In this document: piece by piece, positions 37,901 through 44,582 of the stretch
Numbering within the stretch: position 1 is the first letter of the stretch
Layout of the letters: each line of letters starts with the position of its first letter
Origin: Proteobacteria bacterium DTSAM18
Lineage (GTDB): Bacteria > Myxococcota_A > UBA796 > GCA-2862545
Reading direction: 5' to 3'
DNA length: 64,000 nt
NCBI GenBank assembly: GCA_028767165.1
Contig: JARACJ010000011.1
Span: 62,001 to 126,000 of the forward strand
Translations under genes and position numbers: made by a program
Notes under the pieces: generated by a model
Told to the model about the DNA's origin: nothing
Seen by the model: only the letters and a program-made list of their open reading frames with translations
Databases searched by the model: none

Positions 37901-39269
37901 CGAGCTTCGTGAAGTCGGAGGCGGACGCGGCTCCGCTGGTGGCGAGCCTGCCGCTGGCGCCGGCGATCTTCTCGGTCTTCCGTGCGTTGGACAGCTTGTC
38001 GTCCTGCAGGGTGGCGTGGATGTCCATGCCGGCCAGGCCTGCATCGGCGGCATGGCTGACGCCGCTGGCGCCGGTGGCGATGGCATCCCCGGGAACACCC
38101 TGGTGGTGCTTCGAGAGCAGCCGGGCGCCCGCACCGGTGCTGTTCGCGATGCCCTTGGTGGCGTGAAGGCTCGCGTTCACCTTGTCCGAGGTGGTGGCTT
38201 CCTTGCTGCGCAGGGTCTTGGTGGCGGCGATACCCTGAAGGGCGGCATCGGCGGCATGGCCATAGACGGCGGCGTGATCCTGGATGCTGCCGGACACCTC
38301 ATCGTGGCCGGTGAGATCGGCCACGTTCGCGGCGGAGCTGCCGAGGTGTCCCGCTGCCGCCTTGGTGCCCATGGCGACGGCACCGGCCTTCTGGTAGGTG
38401 TCGGCCTCCTTGCTGGAGACCACCTCGGCCACCTTGTTGAGGCTGCGGGCGCCGTCTGCCGCGCTCGCCACGGCGGAGCCGCCCTGGGCGACCTTGCCGC
38501 CCAGCTCCCCCTTGCCCGTGGCGGTGAGCAGGGTGTGGGCGGCCGCGGTGCCGTGGCTGGCCACCGACGAGGTGCCGGCGAGGGCGGCATCGGTCTTCTG
38601 GAAGCCCGTGGCGCCGTCCTTGTGGAAGTCCTGCCACGCCTTGGCGCCGCCTGCGAGGCCCGAGCCGGCCTGGCCGAGCGCCGTGCCCGACGCCTCGATG
38701 ACTTCACGGGAGGCGTCCGACGCACCGAGGGCGCCTGCCGTGCTGGAGACGAACCTTCCACCCGGTGTTCCGAGTCCTGCCGTCGCGTGTCCGGCCGCCT
38801 CCAGGCGGGACGCGGTGGACGCATCGGAGGATGCCGCCCCCCGGATGTTCCGCATCTCCCGGTTTCCGGAGCGGGCGAGATCCGAGAAGCTGCCGGTGAC
38901 GTCTGCGGCAGTGGCCGCGGTGCTGCTGCCGGAGGCGGCCGCGAAGCGCCCGAGCTCGTTCGAGGCGACGCCGCTGGCGATGGCGGCATGGGGCAGGGCC
39001 TTTTCGGTGGCATCGAGGGTGAACCCGCCGTCGGCGTAGGCCTCATGGACCTTGTACGCTGCCGCGGCACCGGGCTTGCCCCGATCGAAGGCATCCATCG
39101 CGCCCTTGACCTTCGCGGTGCCCGACTCGAGCTTCTCGACCGCCGTGGACCGCGCGGAGGGGGGGGCCGGCTGCTCCAGGGGGTCGGCCAGCACATCCTC
39201 CGGAGGACGTGCGCCGGAGGTCTGGGAGGTCGTGGGTCGGGTTCCGACCTTCGAGGGTGCGTGTGGCAT
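34968..39269 (-). CDS. 1433-residue Ala/Gly/Lys-rich repeat protein, function unknown
   Basis: Unrecognised. Residues 1-45 are Pro/Thr-rich with no signal peptide. Residues ~192-750 form about eight repeats with a 69-residue period, marked by GGSA/HAA-type starts at 261, 330, 398, 468, 537 and 606 and by GAT-KTQKA-like segments midway. Residues ~780-945 are a charged non-repeat domain (DDWEKDFTKTFSQKEQEAV). Residues ~979-1320 are LEA-like amphipathic repeats (KAGAAKDWA, SDKASAAG, WGWMKGKA). Residues 1321-1433 are helical and charged. The ATG lies ~50 bases downstream of a TTGACA (39346-39351, minus strand). A structural or translocated protein is conceivable, but no secretion genes adjoin. 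Confidence 0.8.
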   Translation of the reverse strand: MPHAPSKVGTRPTTSQTSGARPPEDVLADPLEQPAPPSARSTAVEKLESGTAKVKGAMDAFDRGKPGAAAAYKVHEAYADGGFTLDATEKALPHAAIASGVASNELGRFAAASGSSTAATAADVTGSFSDLARSGNREMRNIRGAASSDASTASRLEAAGHATAGLGTPGGRFVSSTAGALGASDASREVIEASGTALGQAGSGLAGGAKAWQDFHKDGATGFQKTDAALAGTSSVASHGTAAAHTLLTATGKGELGGKVAQGGSAVASAADGARSLNKVAEVVSSKEADTYQKAGAVAMGTKAAAGHLGSSAANVADLTGHDEVSGSIQDHAAVYGHAADAALQGIAATKTLRSKEATTSDKVNASLHATKGIANSTGAGARLLSKHHQGVPGDAIATGASGVSHAADAGLAGMDIHATLQDDKLSNARKTEKIAGASGRLATSGAASASDFTKLAGGSEALQGHIQTGGSAATHTASAVEAIAKGVQGYHAEGATKTQKANAVLGAGASATSAGTKAIHDITKITGHEAQGAKVASVGSAVSGTLQSGTSVTGAIDTWNDDGATNVDRAIAINKATADVGKSVSSLGSAVSKATDNKDAATKFTAGGSIASDVTGATGAGLSAYKTFTDENASTTDKVGAGIKAFDATTKGAVGVTKTIADIKGDTGLASTAKHLGGIQMSSVGALTDGLGAYQHGSDAYKAFQDKDYKKAATSGAKSAASTANLVRHGADIVKATAGSGAVGTAAGQVSHIAGKAGVGVLGYVGAAEQGMKAYDKFGKANKLSNKSDLGKAMTATENKSKVELASSWGIDTTRDDWEKDFTKTFSQKEQEAVTKGDEAEKAFYSDARVAGYTEAKGNNDARKNYFKRLMVGGTVASVDAAGKAASATGTFTAAADGGATKAVGTALETGAAAVRLGDQAKERWENVSATVDARDAMKGYDKKGFFGKKIDAIQQAASPLVDPLVGAGRAAGSAVASGAKWAKNKAKDAGSAITKTAGKASDWLGGKASAAGDSLSNSWLGKKAGSLWSWGKKKASKAKDALSDGMDWAGAKSKQALDLGASGAKWAKNKASAASTAFTKQAGRAADWVGEKAGAASDAVGSAVSSATGFMSSQASAAADAVMASPVGGALRGGAAMASKAGSWVADKAGAASDWVGGKANKAASAVSDAVSPYLGAAREKASAAGKYISDKAGAAKDWAVNKATSAKDHLSDKASAAGRYLSDKAGAAKDWAAEKTRPLTDYASKKAGQAKEAAGDAWGWMKGKADDAWGWMKGKASDAADAVSGSVVGDAARAVKGKVSDAGKYVSGKASDAAQWTKENIWETSDMNWARKLGAFVTPTGSDAKLASTREAFAASDKAKEMKQTDFSRFKALDTRLKGSKSVRSTKALLDSAKDGDNDQTKQAQQLIEIMGVDHTKDDAAQSLGQEIAI
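35310..36335 (-). repeat. LEA-like amphipathic repeats in the giant protein
   Basis: Codons for residues ~979-1320 repeat short motifs KAGAA(K/S)DW, SDKASAAG(K/R)Y and GAKWAKNKA in an 11- to 22-residue rhythm, with Trp/Tyr at regular places. Two copies of AWGWMKGKA-D/S-DA are in direct tandem. The pattern resembles group 3 LEA proteins and some apolipoprotein-like helices. Confidence 0.7.
37020..38696 (-). repeat. Eight ~69-codon repeats in the giant protein
   Basis: The protein repeat units begin at residues about 192, 261, 330, 398, 468, 537, 606 and 678, i.e. every ~207 bp. Each has a G-S-A start, an Ala/His-rich helix, a charged turn with K/D-GAT-x-K or SKEA-x-T-x-K, and a second Ala-rich helix ending in a D-I/L-T-GH-like turn. 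Sequence identity between copies is low while spacing is kept, so the array is old. Confidence 0.75.
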
Positions 39270-39490
39270 GGCTCACCAAGGTGACAATGGGCGTACCGGT
39301 TTGAGGAGACCGGATCTCGTCGACCTTGTCATGGGTCTCGGTGCCTGTCAACGCTGGTGGGTTTTGATGGCGCGTTTGTTGATGCACAGCAACAATGAAT
39401 CTCGTTTGTGCGAGGAGCCGTGCGCCAACGTGCCACCTGATGCGTCGCACGGGTGTACTGCGCCACGCGCGGAAGATGAGGTGCGAAGAC

Positions 39491-39526
39491 GCCCCCGATT
39501 GTTGCTCGGCGAGAACAATCGGGGGC
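39491..39526 (-). terminator. Terminator of the PEGA-like protein gene
   Basis: A perfect 13-bp inverted repeat GCCCCCGATTGTT/AACAATCGGGGGC with a 10-nt loop. It lies 34 bases after the minus-strand stop at 39560 and is followed on that strand by GTCTTCG. The rest of 39270-39490 holds the upstream region of the giant gene, with a TTGACA at 39346-39351 (minus) but no good -10. Confidence 0.7.
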
Positions 39527-39559
39527 GAAGGGTGGAGCGGGGATGTCGGGGCGCAGGGG

Positions 39560-40438
39560 TCACCAGCTGGCGTACCAACCCCCGTCGTTCCGGTCGCGCT
39601 CCTTGCCGTAGGCCTTGCCGTGGCCATGACCGCCGCGCTCCCGCTCCCGCAGCTCTCCATCCTCGATCACCAGGGCCTCCCGGTCGAACCAGCTCATCCG
39701 GATGTCGCCGTCGTAGACCACCCGCCCGCGGCGGTTCACCAGCTTGATGTCGTGGTCGCCGGCACGGACCTCGAACGTCTCGGACTCGTCCTCGTCGATG
39801 GTGCCCCGGAAGCGACCGTTGATGTAGACGGTCAGCTCGCGGTCGTCGCGGTTGATGAGCTTGAGGGTGGAGCTGCGGGCCGACCACCCGGCGTCGGGCG
39901 TGCCCGGGCGCTGCTGGGGTGCATCGCCGATGCGGTAGGAGAGATCACTGCCGGGGCGCAGGGAGAGACGGTACTCGTCCCGATCCACACGTCCGTCGTA
40001 GCCCAGGGACATCACCTCGATCTCGATCATGCCGGGGGCGAGCTCGACCTCCTTGCGCTGGCCGGGCAGGAGCCAGAACGGACGCATCTGGGGAAGATCG
40101 ACGAGCAGCGGCGTGGCGCCTCCGGGGTGGATGAGGGTGAGCTCGGACAGGGGAGGAAGGAGGTTGGCCTCGAGATCCTCGCCGGACATGAAGGTGCCGG
40201 CGCGGCGGTACAGCACGGTTCCACGGTCGTCCTTGATGAGGATCTGGTGGTTGCCGGACCCGAAGGCGAAGCGGCGCTCGTCGCCACGGTAGACGGTGCC
40301 GAGGCTGTTGCCGTCCATGTAGACGGTGACGGAGCGGCCGGTGTCGTTGTCGACGTCCAGGCGGACGGTGTGGCGACCGGCTGCGGCGGGCATCGCCACC
40401 AGAAGGGTGGCAAGGCTGAGCATGGACCTGGCGAACAT
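39560..40438 (-). CDS. Exported protein with two PEGA-like domains
   Basis: 292 residues from the ATG at 40438, preceded by AAGGAGG. The signal peptide is MFARSMLSLATLLVAMPAAA. Two similar beta modules, residues ~25-80 (SVTVYMDGNSLGTVYRGDER, GNHQILIKDDRGTVLYRR) and ~195-250 (ELTVYINGRFRGTIDEDESE, GDHDIKLVNRRGRVVYDG), look like PEGA/S-layer-type domains. Between them is another beta segment with a metal-free GYDGRVDRDEY stretch. The C-terminus is polar, His/Gly/Arg-rich (GGHGHGKAYGKERD) and ends in WYASW. Function is unknown; a role in envelope binding is inferred. Confidence 0.75.
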   Translation of the reverse strand: MFARSMLSLATLLVAMPAAAGRHTVRLDVDNDTGRSVTVYMDGNSLGTVYRGDERRFAFGSGNHQILIKDDRGTVLYRRAGTFMSGEDLEANLLPPLSELTLIHPGGATPLLVDLPQMRPFWLLPGQRKEVELAPGMIEIEVMSLGYDGRVDRDEYRLSLRPGSDLSYRIGDAPQQRPGTPDAGWSARSSTLKLINRDDRELTVYINGRFRGTIDEDESETFEVRAGDHDIKLVNRRGRVVYDGDIRMSWFDREALVIEDGELRERERGGHGHGKAYGKERDRNDGGWYASW

Positions 40439-40568
40439 GGCGACCTCCTTCGGCCAAAGCCTGCGCGTCATCGGCAGGTGCTACAGGGACGCCGGGTTCA
40501 TGGGGTTCTTCACACCGTGGATTTCCTTGACAACTCGGCCCGATATCCAAGGTCCCTCTGTATACGCT

Positions 40569-40633
40569 CCCGTGCCCGTTTCCGTGCCCGTGCCCGTGCC
40601 CGTTTCCGTGCTCGTGCCCGTGCCCGTGCCCGT
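40569..40633. repeat. GTGCCC hexamer repeats
   Basis: About ten near-tandem copies of CGTGCC/CGTTTC (mostly GTGCCC with GTTTCC and GTGCTC variants). They stand in a gene-free region of about 800 bp (40439-41237). Every reading frame through it gives low-complexity peptides on both strands. The same hexamer recurs at 51345-51362. Confidence 0.8.
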
Positions 40634-40911
40634 CCGACCCGGAACATGGGTGACAGTTGTTCCCGTGCTCGAAGCGAGGAGGGAAGAGGTCGGGGCGAGG
40701 AGGGATGCGTCCTGGCGTGACGGGAGCTTGAATTGCGCCGGGAGCGTCGATGTCCTCCCGGCCACCGTGGCCCTGTTCGGTGTGCACATTCCTGGCGAAC
40801 GATGTGTCTGGAGACACAGAGGACACAGAGAATGCAGGTGGAACACCGTGGACAGTCGGTGCGACGGGGCCCACACGTGGTGCGGGGCGCGCAGGCACCC
40901 GGGTTGGGAAC

Positions 40912-41027
40912 GTCCGTCGGCTCGCGACGGGTGGCAGCGGAGTGCCCTCGGGAGGTCCGTCGGTTCGCCACCGGTGGGGTGGCAGCGGGGTGCCGTCGGG
41001 AGGTCCGTCGGGTCGCGACCGGCGGAG
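40912..41027. repeat. 43-48 bp direct repeats in a non-coding island
   Basis: GTCCGTCGG starts copies at 40912, 40955 and 41003. The copies share GTCCGTCGG-TCGC-AC-GGTGGCAGCGG-GTGCC-TCGGGAG, with a 5-base insertion in the second. Upstream at about 40808-40825 is the direct repeat GACACAGAGGACACAGAG. No gene is supported in 40472-41237. Confidence 0.75.
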
Positions 41028-41237
41028 CCGCGACGCCAAGACCCGAAAACCCCGAGATGCTCCAAAGAGCACCCCGGGATCCCAGGATTCCAGCGCCACC
41101 CCTTCAGCCACACACCCCAAGGATGGGCCGTCTGGTCGTGTCGGGGGCGAGGAACAAGGGGGGCAGTGTGCTCATGCACACAACCCCCGAAGTGACGAAG
41201 CAGCCGGCGCGGCCAGACGGCCCAGCCGGCTACTCGA

Positions 41238-41957
41238 CTACATGCCGATCCAGCCCTCGATCTGGGCATCCTTGAGCTGGGCGGGGTGGCCACGCCAGAC
41301 GACCTTGCCGTCCTTGACCACTGCAGCTGCGGGGACGCCGGAGACGGCGAAGGTGGTGGACGCCTTGCCGTCCTGCTCCTTGGCGATCGGGTAGCCGATC
41401 TTGTTCTCGGAGATGAAGGCGGTGACGTCTTCGTCGGTCTTGCCACGGGTGACCTTGGTGAGGCCGATGACGTTCAGACCCTTGTCGTGGTACTTCTCGT
41501 AGGTTGCCTGCAGCTTCGGCACCTCGCGCTTGCAGTGGGGGCACCAGACTTCCCAGAAGACGAGAAGGGTGGCATCGCCGTCGGCCAGGGAGGTCTCACC
41601 CTGGTACCACTTCTCGATCTCGAGGTCGGTGACCTCCTTGCCCACGAGCTCGAGCTCGCCGAGCATCCGAGCAGCAGGGGCGGCGTAGCGGGTGCCCTTG
41701 AACTTCTCGGTCATCTCCTTGAACTTGGCCTTGGCCTCGTCGGTGTTGCCTTCCTGCAGGGCCTTCTGGGCCTCGGTGTACAGCTTGCGAGCCTCGGCCT
41801 CGTCGGCGTTGTTGGCAGCGGCGTCACCCTTGGCTGCGGGGGCTTCCTCGATTTTGGCGACGCGGGCCTCGAGATCTTCCACCTTCTTGCTCAGGGCGGG
41901 GTCGGAACAGGCGCTCAGGGCGAGAAGGCCAGCGAGGGCCACGCGATAGATACTCAT
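41238..41957 (-). CDS. TlpA-like thioredoxin-fold lipoprotein with N-terminal coiled coil
   Basis: 239 residues. GGAGGAAG precedes the ATG at 41957. The SPII signal is MSIYRVALAGLLALSAC (lipid Cys17). Residues 22-40 are a short coiled coil (LSKKVEDLEARVAKIEE). Residues 52-105 look like a TPR-type helical hairpin (AQKALQEGNTDEAKAKFKEM). Residues ~120-239 are a TlpA/ResA-like redoxin with WCPHC (138-142) and the cis-Pro region SGVPAAAVV. It is likely a membrane-tethered periplasmic thiol reductase. It is divergent from the epimerase gene; TTGTCG-15-TATAAA (42009-42014 and 41988-41993, minus strand) could be its promoter. Confidence 0.88.
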   Translation of the reverse strand: MSIYRVALAGLLALSACSDPALSKKVEDLEARVAKIEEAPAAKGDAAANNADEAEARKLYTEAQKALQEGNTDEAKAKFKEMTEKFKGTRYAAPAARMLGELELVGKEVTDLEIEKWYQGETSLADGDATLLVFWEVWCPHCKREVPKLQATYEKYHDKGLNVIGLTKVTRGKTDEDVTAFISENKIGYPIAKEQDGKASTTFAVSGVPAAAVVKDGKVVWRGHPAQLKDAQIEGWIGM

Positions 41958-42152
41958 GTCGAACTTCCTCCGAATCGGACGTCGCGCTTTATAGCAGGTG
42001 ATCTGGTACGACAAATAGTTGGAATACCAAGTCAGGCATAGGACCTTGGGTACGGGCGTGCGCCATCCTGCCTTCGCATTGGCGATGCTGTACCTTACGG
42101 CGATTTTGGTTCAGTGTGGCGTCACAGGACGTCAAGAACAAGGGAGTCGTGT

Positions 42153-43094
42153 ATGTGGTTGGTCACCGGCGGCGCAGGGTTCATCGGTTCTCACACGGTG
42201 GAGCTTCTGCGAAAGAAGGGACATTCGGTGCGGGTTCTCGACAATCTCAGTACCGGAAGTCGTGACAATCTCGAGGGACTCGACGTGGAGCTCATGGTCG
42301 GCTCCATCGAGGATCCCGATGCCGTGGCAAGGGCGATGAAGGGGGTCGAGCGGGTGGTGCATCTGGCCGCGCGCATCTCCGTGCCCGAGTCGGTGGAGTC
42401 GCCCCTGCTGTACGACGCCACCAACGTCCACGGCACCCTGCAGGTGTTGGAGGGGGCGCGCCGCGCCGGCGTCCAGCGCGTGAGCCTGGCGTCGAGCTGC
42501 GCCATCTACGGCTCCCTGCCCGGACTGCCCAAGCTGGAGACCTCGCCCATCCACTGCGAGTCTCCCTACGCGGCCAACAAGGCAGCCAACGAGATGTATG
42601 CGAGGTCCTACTCGGAGACGATGGGCCTCGAGGTGGTGGCCCTGCGCTACTTCAACGTCTTCGGTCCCCGTCAGGATCCCGCGGGCCCCTACGGCGCCGT
42701 GATCCCCAAGTTCGTGGAGTGGGCCCTGGCAGGTCAGACCCTCACGATCTTCGGCGATGGCGAACAGGGCCGTGACTTCGTGAGCGTGCGCGACGTCGCG
42801 CGCGCCAACGTGATGGCTGCAAGCGGCGACGCGGGCGCAGGCGAGGTCTTCAACGTCGGTGGCGGCCGCATGATGACCATCAACCAGCTCGCAGCGCAGG
42901 TGTCGGCGGCGGTGCCCCATGAGGTGTCGTTCCGCCACGAGGCACCCCGACCGGGCGATGTCCGGGCATCGATGGCCAGCGTCGACAAGGCCAGCGAGAT
43001 CCTGGGCTGGAAGCCCGAAGCCGACTTCGACGCCGCCCTCGCGGAGACCGTCGAGTGGTTCGTGCAGCGCGGCGGCGAGCTGGTTCCCGGCTGA
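42153..43094 (+). CDS. NAD-dependent epimerase/dehydratase (UDP-glucose 4-epimerase-like)
   Basis: 313 residues, an extended short-chain dehydrogenase acting on nucleotide sugars. TGGAGFIGS (residues 5-13) binds NAD. SSCAIYG supplies the catalytic Ser, and SPYAANK gives Tyr139-x3-Lys143. RYFNVFGPRQDP and IFGDGEQGRDFVSVRDVA are typical of GalE/WbpP-like 4-epimerases. It probably supplies a UDP-sugar for polysaccharide or LPS, and no glycosyltransferases are adjacent. The ATG at 42153 follows AAGGGAG. A strong terminator ends the gene. Confidence 0.92.
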   Translation: MWLVTGGAGFIGSHTVELLRKKGHSVRVLDNLSTGSRDNLEGLDVELMVGSIEDPDAVARAMKGVERVVHLAARISVPESVESPLLYDATNVHGTLQVLEGARRAGVQRVSLASSCAIYGSLPGLPKLETSPIHCESPYAANKAANEMYARSYSETMGLEVVALRYFNVFGPRQDPAGPYGAVIPKFVEWALAGQTLTIFGDGEQGRDFVSVRDVARANVMAASGDAGAGEVFNVGGGRMMTINQLAAQVSAAVPHEVSFRHEAPRPGDVRASMASVDKASEILGWKPEADFDAALAETVEWFVQRGGELVPG

Positions 43095-43114
43095 TCCACG
43101 CCTCCGGACGCACG

Positions 43115-43147
43115 AAGGCCCGCCGTCCCTGGAGGACGGCGGGCCTT
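43115..43147. terminator. Bidirectional terminator after the epimerase gene
   Basis: A perfect 14-bp stem AAGGCCCGCCGTCC/GGACGGCGGGCCTT with a 5-nt loop, preceded by CGCACG and followed by TCCGTGTC. It lies between convergent genes and can act on both strands. Confidence 0.8.
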
Positions 43148-43169
43148 TCCGTGTCTGGGAGCCAACGGC

Positions 43170-43769
43170 TCAGCGGTTGGCCCAGCCGCTGCCCACGACG
43201 ATGTAGCCCGCAGCGGCGGGTGCGCCGGCAACCCAGCGGAACTCACCTTCGAAGGCGACGAAGGTTCGACGCGCCAGGCGGGAGAAGGGGGTGGACCAGC
43301 CGATGCGGCCGGCGACCCGGGGGGCGACGTGGACGGTGGTGTCGTACTCGCCGTTGGACCGTGCCTTCCACTCGGAACGGAGGACGAGATCCGGGCCGAG
43401 GGAGGCGCCGAGCAGCAGGGAGCGTGCCGCGATGGTCTCGTAGTGGGCGTAGACCCCGAAGGAGGTGAGCCACTCGGACAGGACGGCGCCTTGCACACCA
43501 GCGCTCATGCCGATGCCGATGCGGTGGTTCTCGATGTGCCGACCCCAGGTGAAGCGCCCGCCGAGACCGGCGAAGTGCTCCGAGATCTGGAAGGTGCCGT
43601 TGTAGACGTAGCCCACCGCGAACTCGCCGGACCAGCTGGTGCGGGGAGGGATGTGCTTGAGGATCACCGGCGGCGGCTCGTCCTCGGACAGCACGGGGTT
43701 GGCCGCAGTGCTCGCGAGCGCGGGTGCCGAGATGGCGAGGGTCAACAGGGGGGCGATCCAACGGTGCAT
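43170..43769 (-). CDS. Small outer-membrane beta-barrel-like protein
   Basis: 199 residues. GGAGGAA precedes the ATG at 43769. The signal peptide is MHRWIAPLLTLAISAPALAS. The mature protein starts with a Pro-rich linker (EDEPPPVILKHIPPRTS) and then alternates aromatic and small residues in strand-like segments (GEFAVGYVYNGTFQISEHF, GRFTWGRHI, GIGMSAGVQGAV, FVAFEGEFRWVAG). This is the pattern of an eight-stranded outer-membrane barrel. No close family is recognised. Confidence 0.65.
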   Translation of the reverse strand: MHRWIAPLLTLAISAPALASTAANPVLSEDEPPPVILKHIPPRTSWSGEFAVGYVYNGTFQISEHFAGLGGRFTWGRHIENHRIGIGMSAGVQGAVLSEWLTSFGVYAHYETIAARSLLLGASLGPDLVLRSEWKARSNGEYDTTVHVAPRVAGRIGWSTPFSRLARRTFVAFEGEFRWVAGAPAAAGYIVVGSGWANR

Positions 43770-43949
43770 GCGGTTCCTCCGTCCGACATGGAGGGTGTCA
43801 TTGCACGCAGGTTTGTCAACGTGCAAGGGTCGAAACCCCGAGGTATGGGGCCGCCGTGACCGGGGGTTCGGGTATGGCCCTTCGATCCGGTGCAGTCAGC
43901 ACCGATGCCCTCGGCAGGGGCGAAGACCAGGGTCCACGGGGTGGCGAGG

Positions 43950-44576
43950 ATGACGGAAGACGATCGGGCGCATGAGGCGCTCTCGGAAGGCGGCGTGGAC
44001 ACCGCGGAAGCGCCGGATGACGGCGGCCTCGGGCTGGGGGTGCTGCTGCGTCGCCTGGCGGTGGGGATCGCGGCTCTCCTGGCGGCGCTGGGCGTGGTCT
44101 CCTGGCTCGTGCGCGACCCCATCGAGCTGGCCTCGCGGCGGTTCGTCGACCTGATGGGCCTCCCCGGCGTGTTCGGGGGCGTGCTGTTCACCGACACCGT
44201 CGGCCTGACCCACGAACCGCTCCTGCTGGCGGGCTGGCTCGGGGGTCTCGGGTTCTGGCCGGTGGCGCTCGTGGCCATGGGAGCGAGCATCACGGCAGGC
44301 GTGCTCGGGTGGTCGCTCGGCCGCATCGCCGGCAAGGCGGCGTGGCTCGGTCGCCTGTTCGAGCGCTACCGCATCTCCGCCTTCATGGATCGCTACGGCG
44401 CGATGGCCGTGGCCGTGGCGGCGATCACGCCGATCCCCTTCGCCTTCGTCACGTGGGCATCCGGCGTGGCGCGCGTCCCGCTGCTGTGGCTGCTGCTCGG
44501 CGCGCTGTTCCGGATCCCCAAGGTGTTCATCTACTTCAAGCTGATGCTCTGGGCCTGGGCACTGCCCGGCGCGTGA
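43950..44576 (+). CDS. DedA/YqaA-like membrane protein (SNARE-associated family)
   Basis: 208 residues. An acidic cytosolic N-terminus precedes four to five membrane segments. The core RDPIELASRRFVDLMG, GASITAGVLGWSLGRIAGK, and FMDRYGAMAVAVAAITPIPFAFVTWASGVARV is typical of the YqaA/DedA superfamily, with a re-entrant loop carrying the Pro-containing TPIPF motif and a Gly-rich first helix. Members move or flip lipids in the inner membrane. The ATG at 43950 is chosen because upstream codons lose the codon bias. Confidence 0.82.
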   Translation: MTEDDRAHEALSEGGVDTAEAPDDGGLGLGVLLRRLAVGIAALLAALGVVSWLVRDPIELASRRFVDLMGLPGVFGGVLFTDTVGLTHEPLLLAGWLGGLGFWPVALVAMGASITAGVLGWSLGRIAGKAAWLGRLFERYRISAFMDRYGAMAVAVAAITPIPFAFVTWASGVARVPLLWLLLGALFRIPKVFIYFKLMLWAWALPGA

Positions 44577-44582
44577 GCTCGC

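Noticed and set aside
34968-39269. Giant protein considered as a phage tape-measure protein or polymorphic toxin
   Set aside because: No phage, contractile-system, immunity or secretion gene is adjacent, and no known toxin or delivery domain is visible at either end.
35016-39284. A 1422-residue open frame on the + strand opposite the giant repeat protein
   Set aside because: It mirrors the codon bias of the minus-strand gene and consists of low-complexity Gly/Val/Arg-rich sequence. It is an antisense shadow typical of GC-rich DNA.
40569-40633. GTGCCC array considered as CRISPR or coding Pro/Val repeat
   Set aside because: Unit of six bases without spacers, and stop codons close by in the frames tested.
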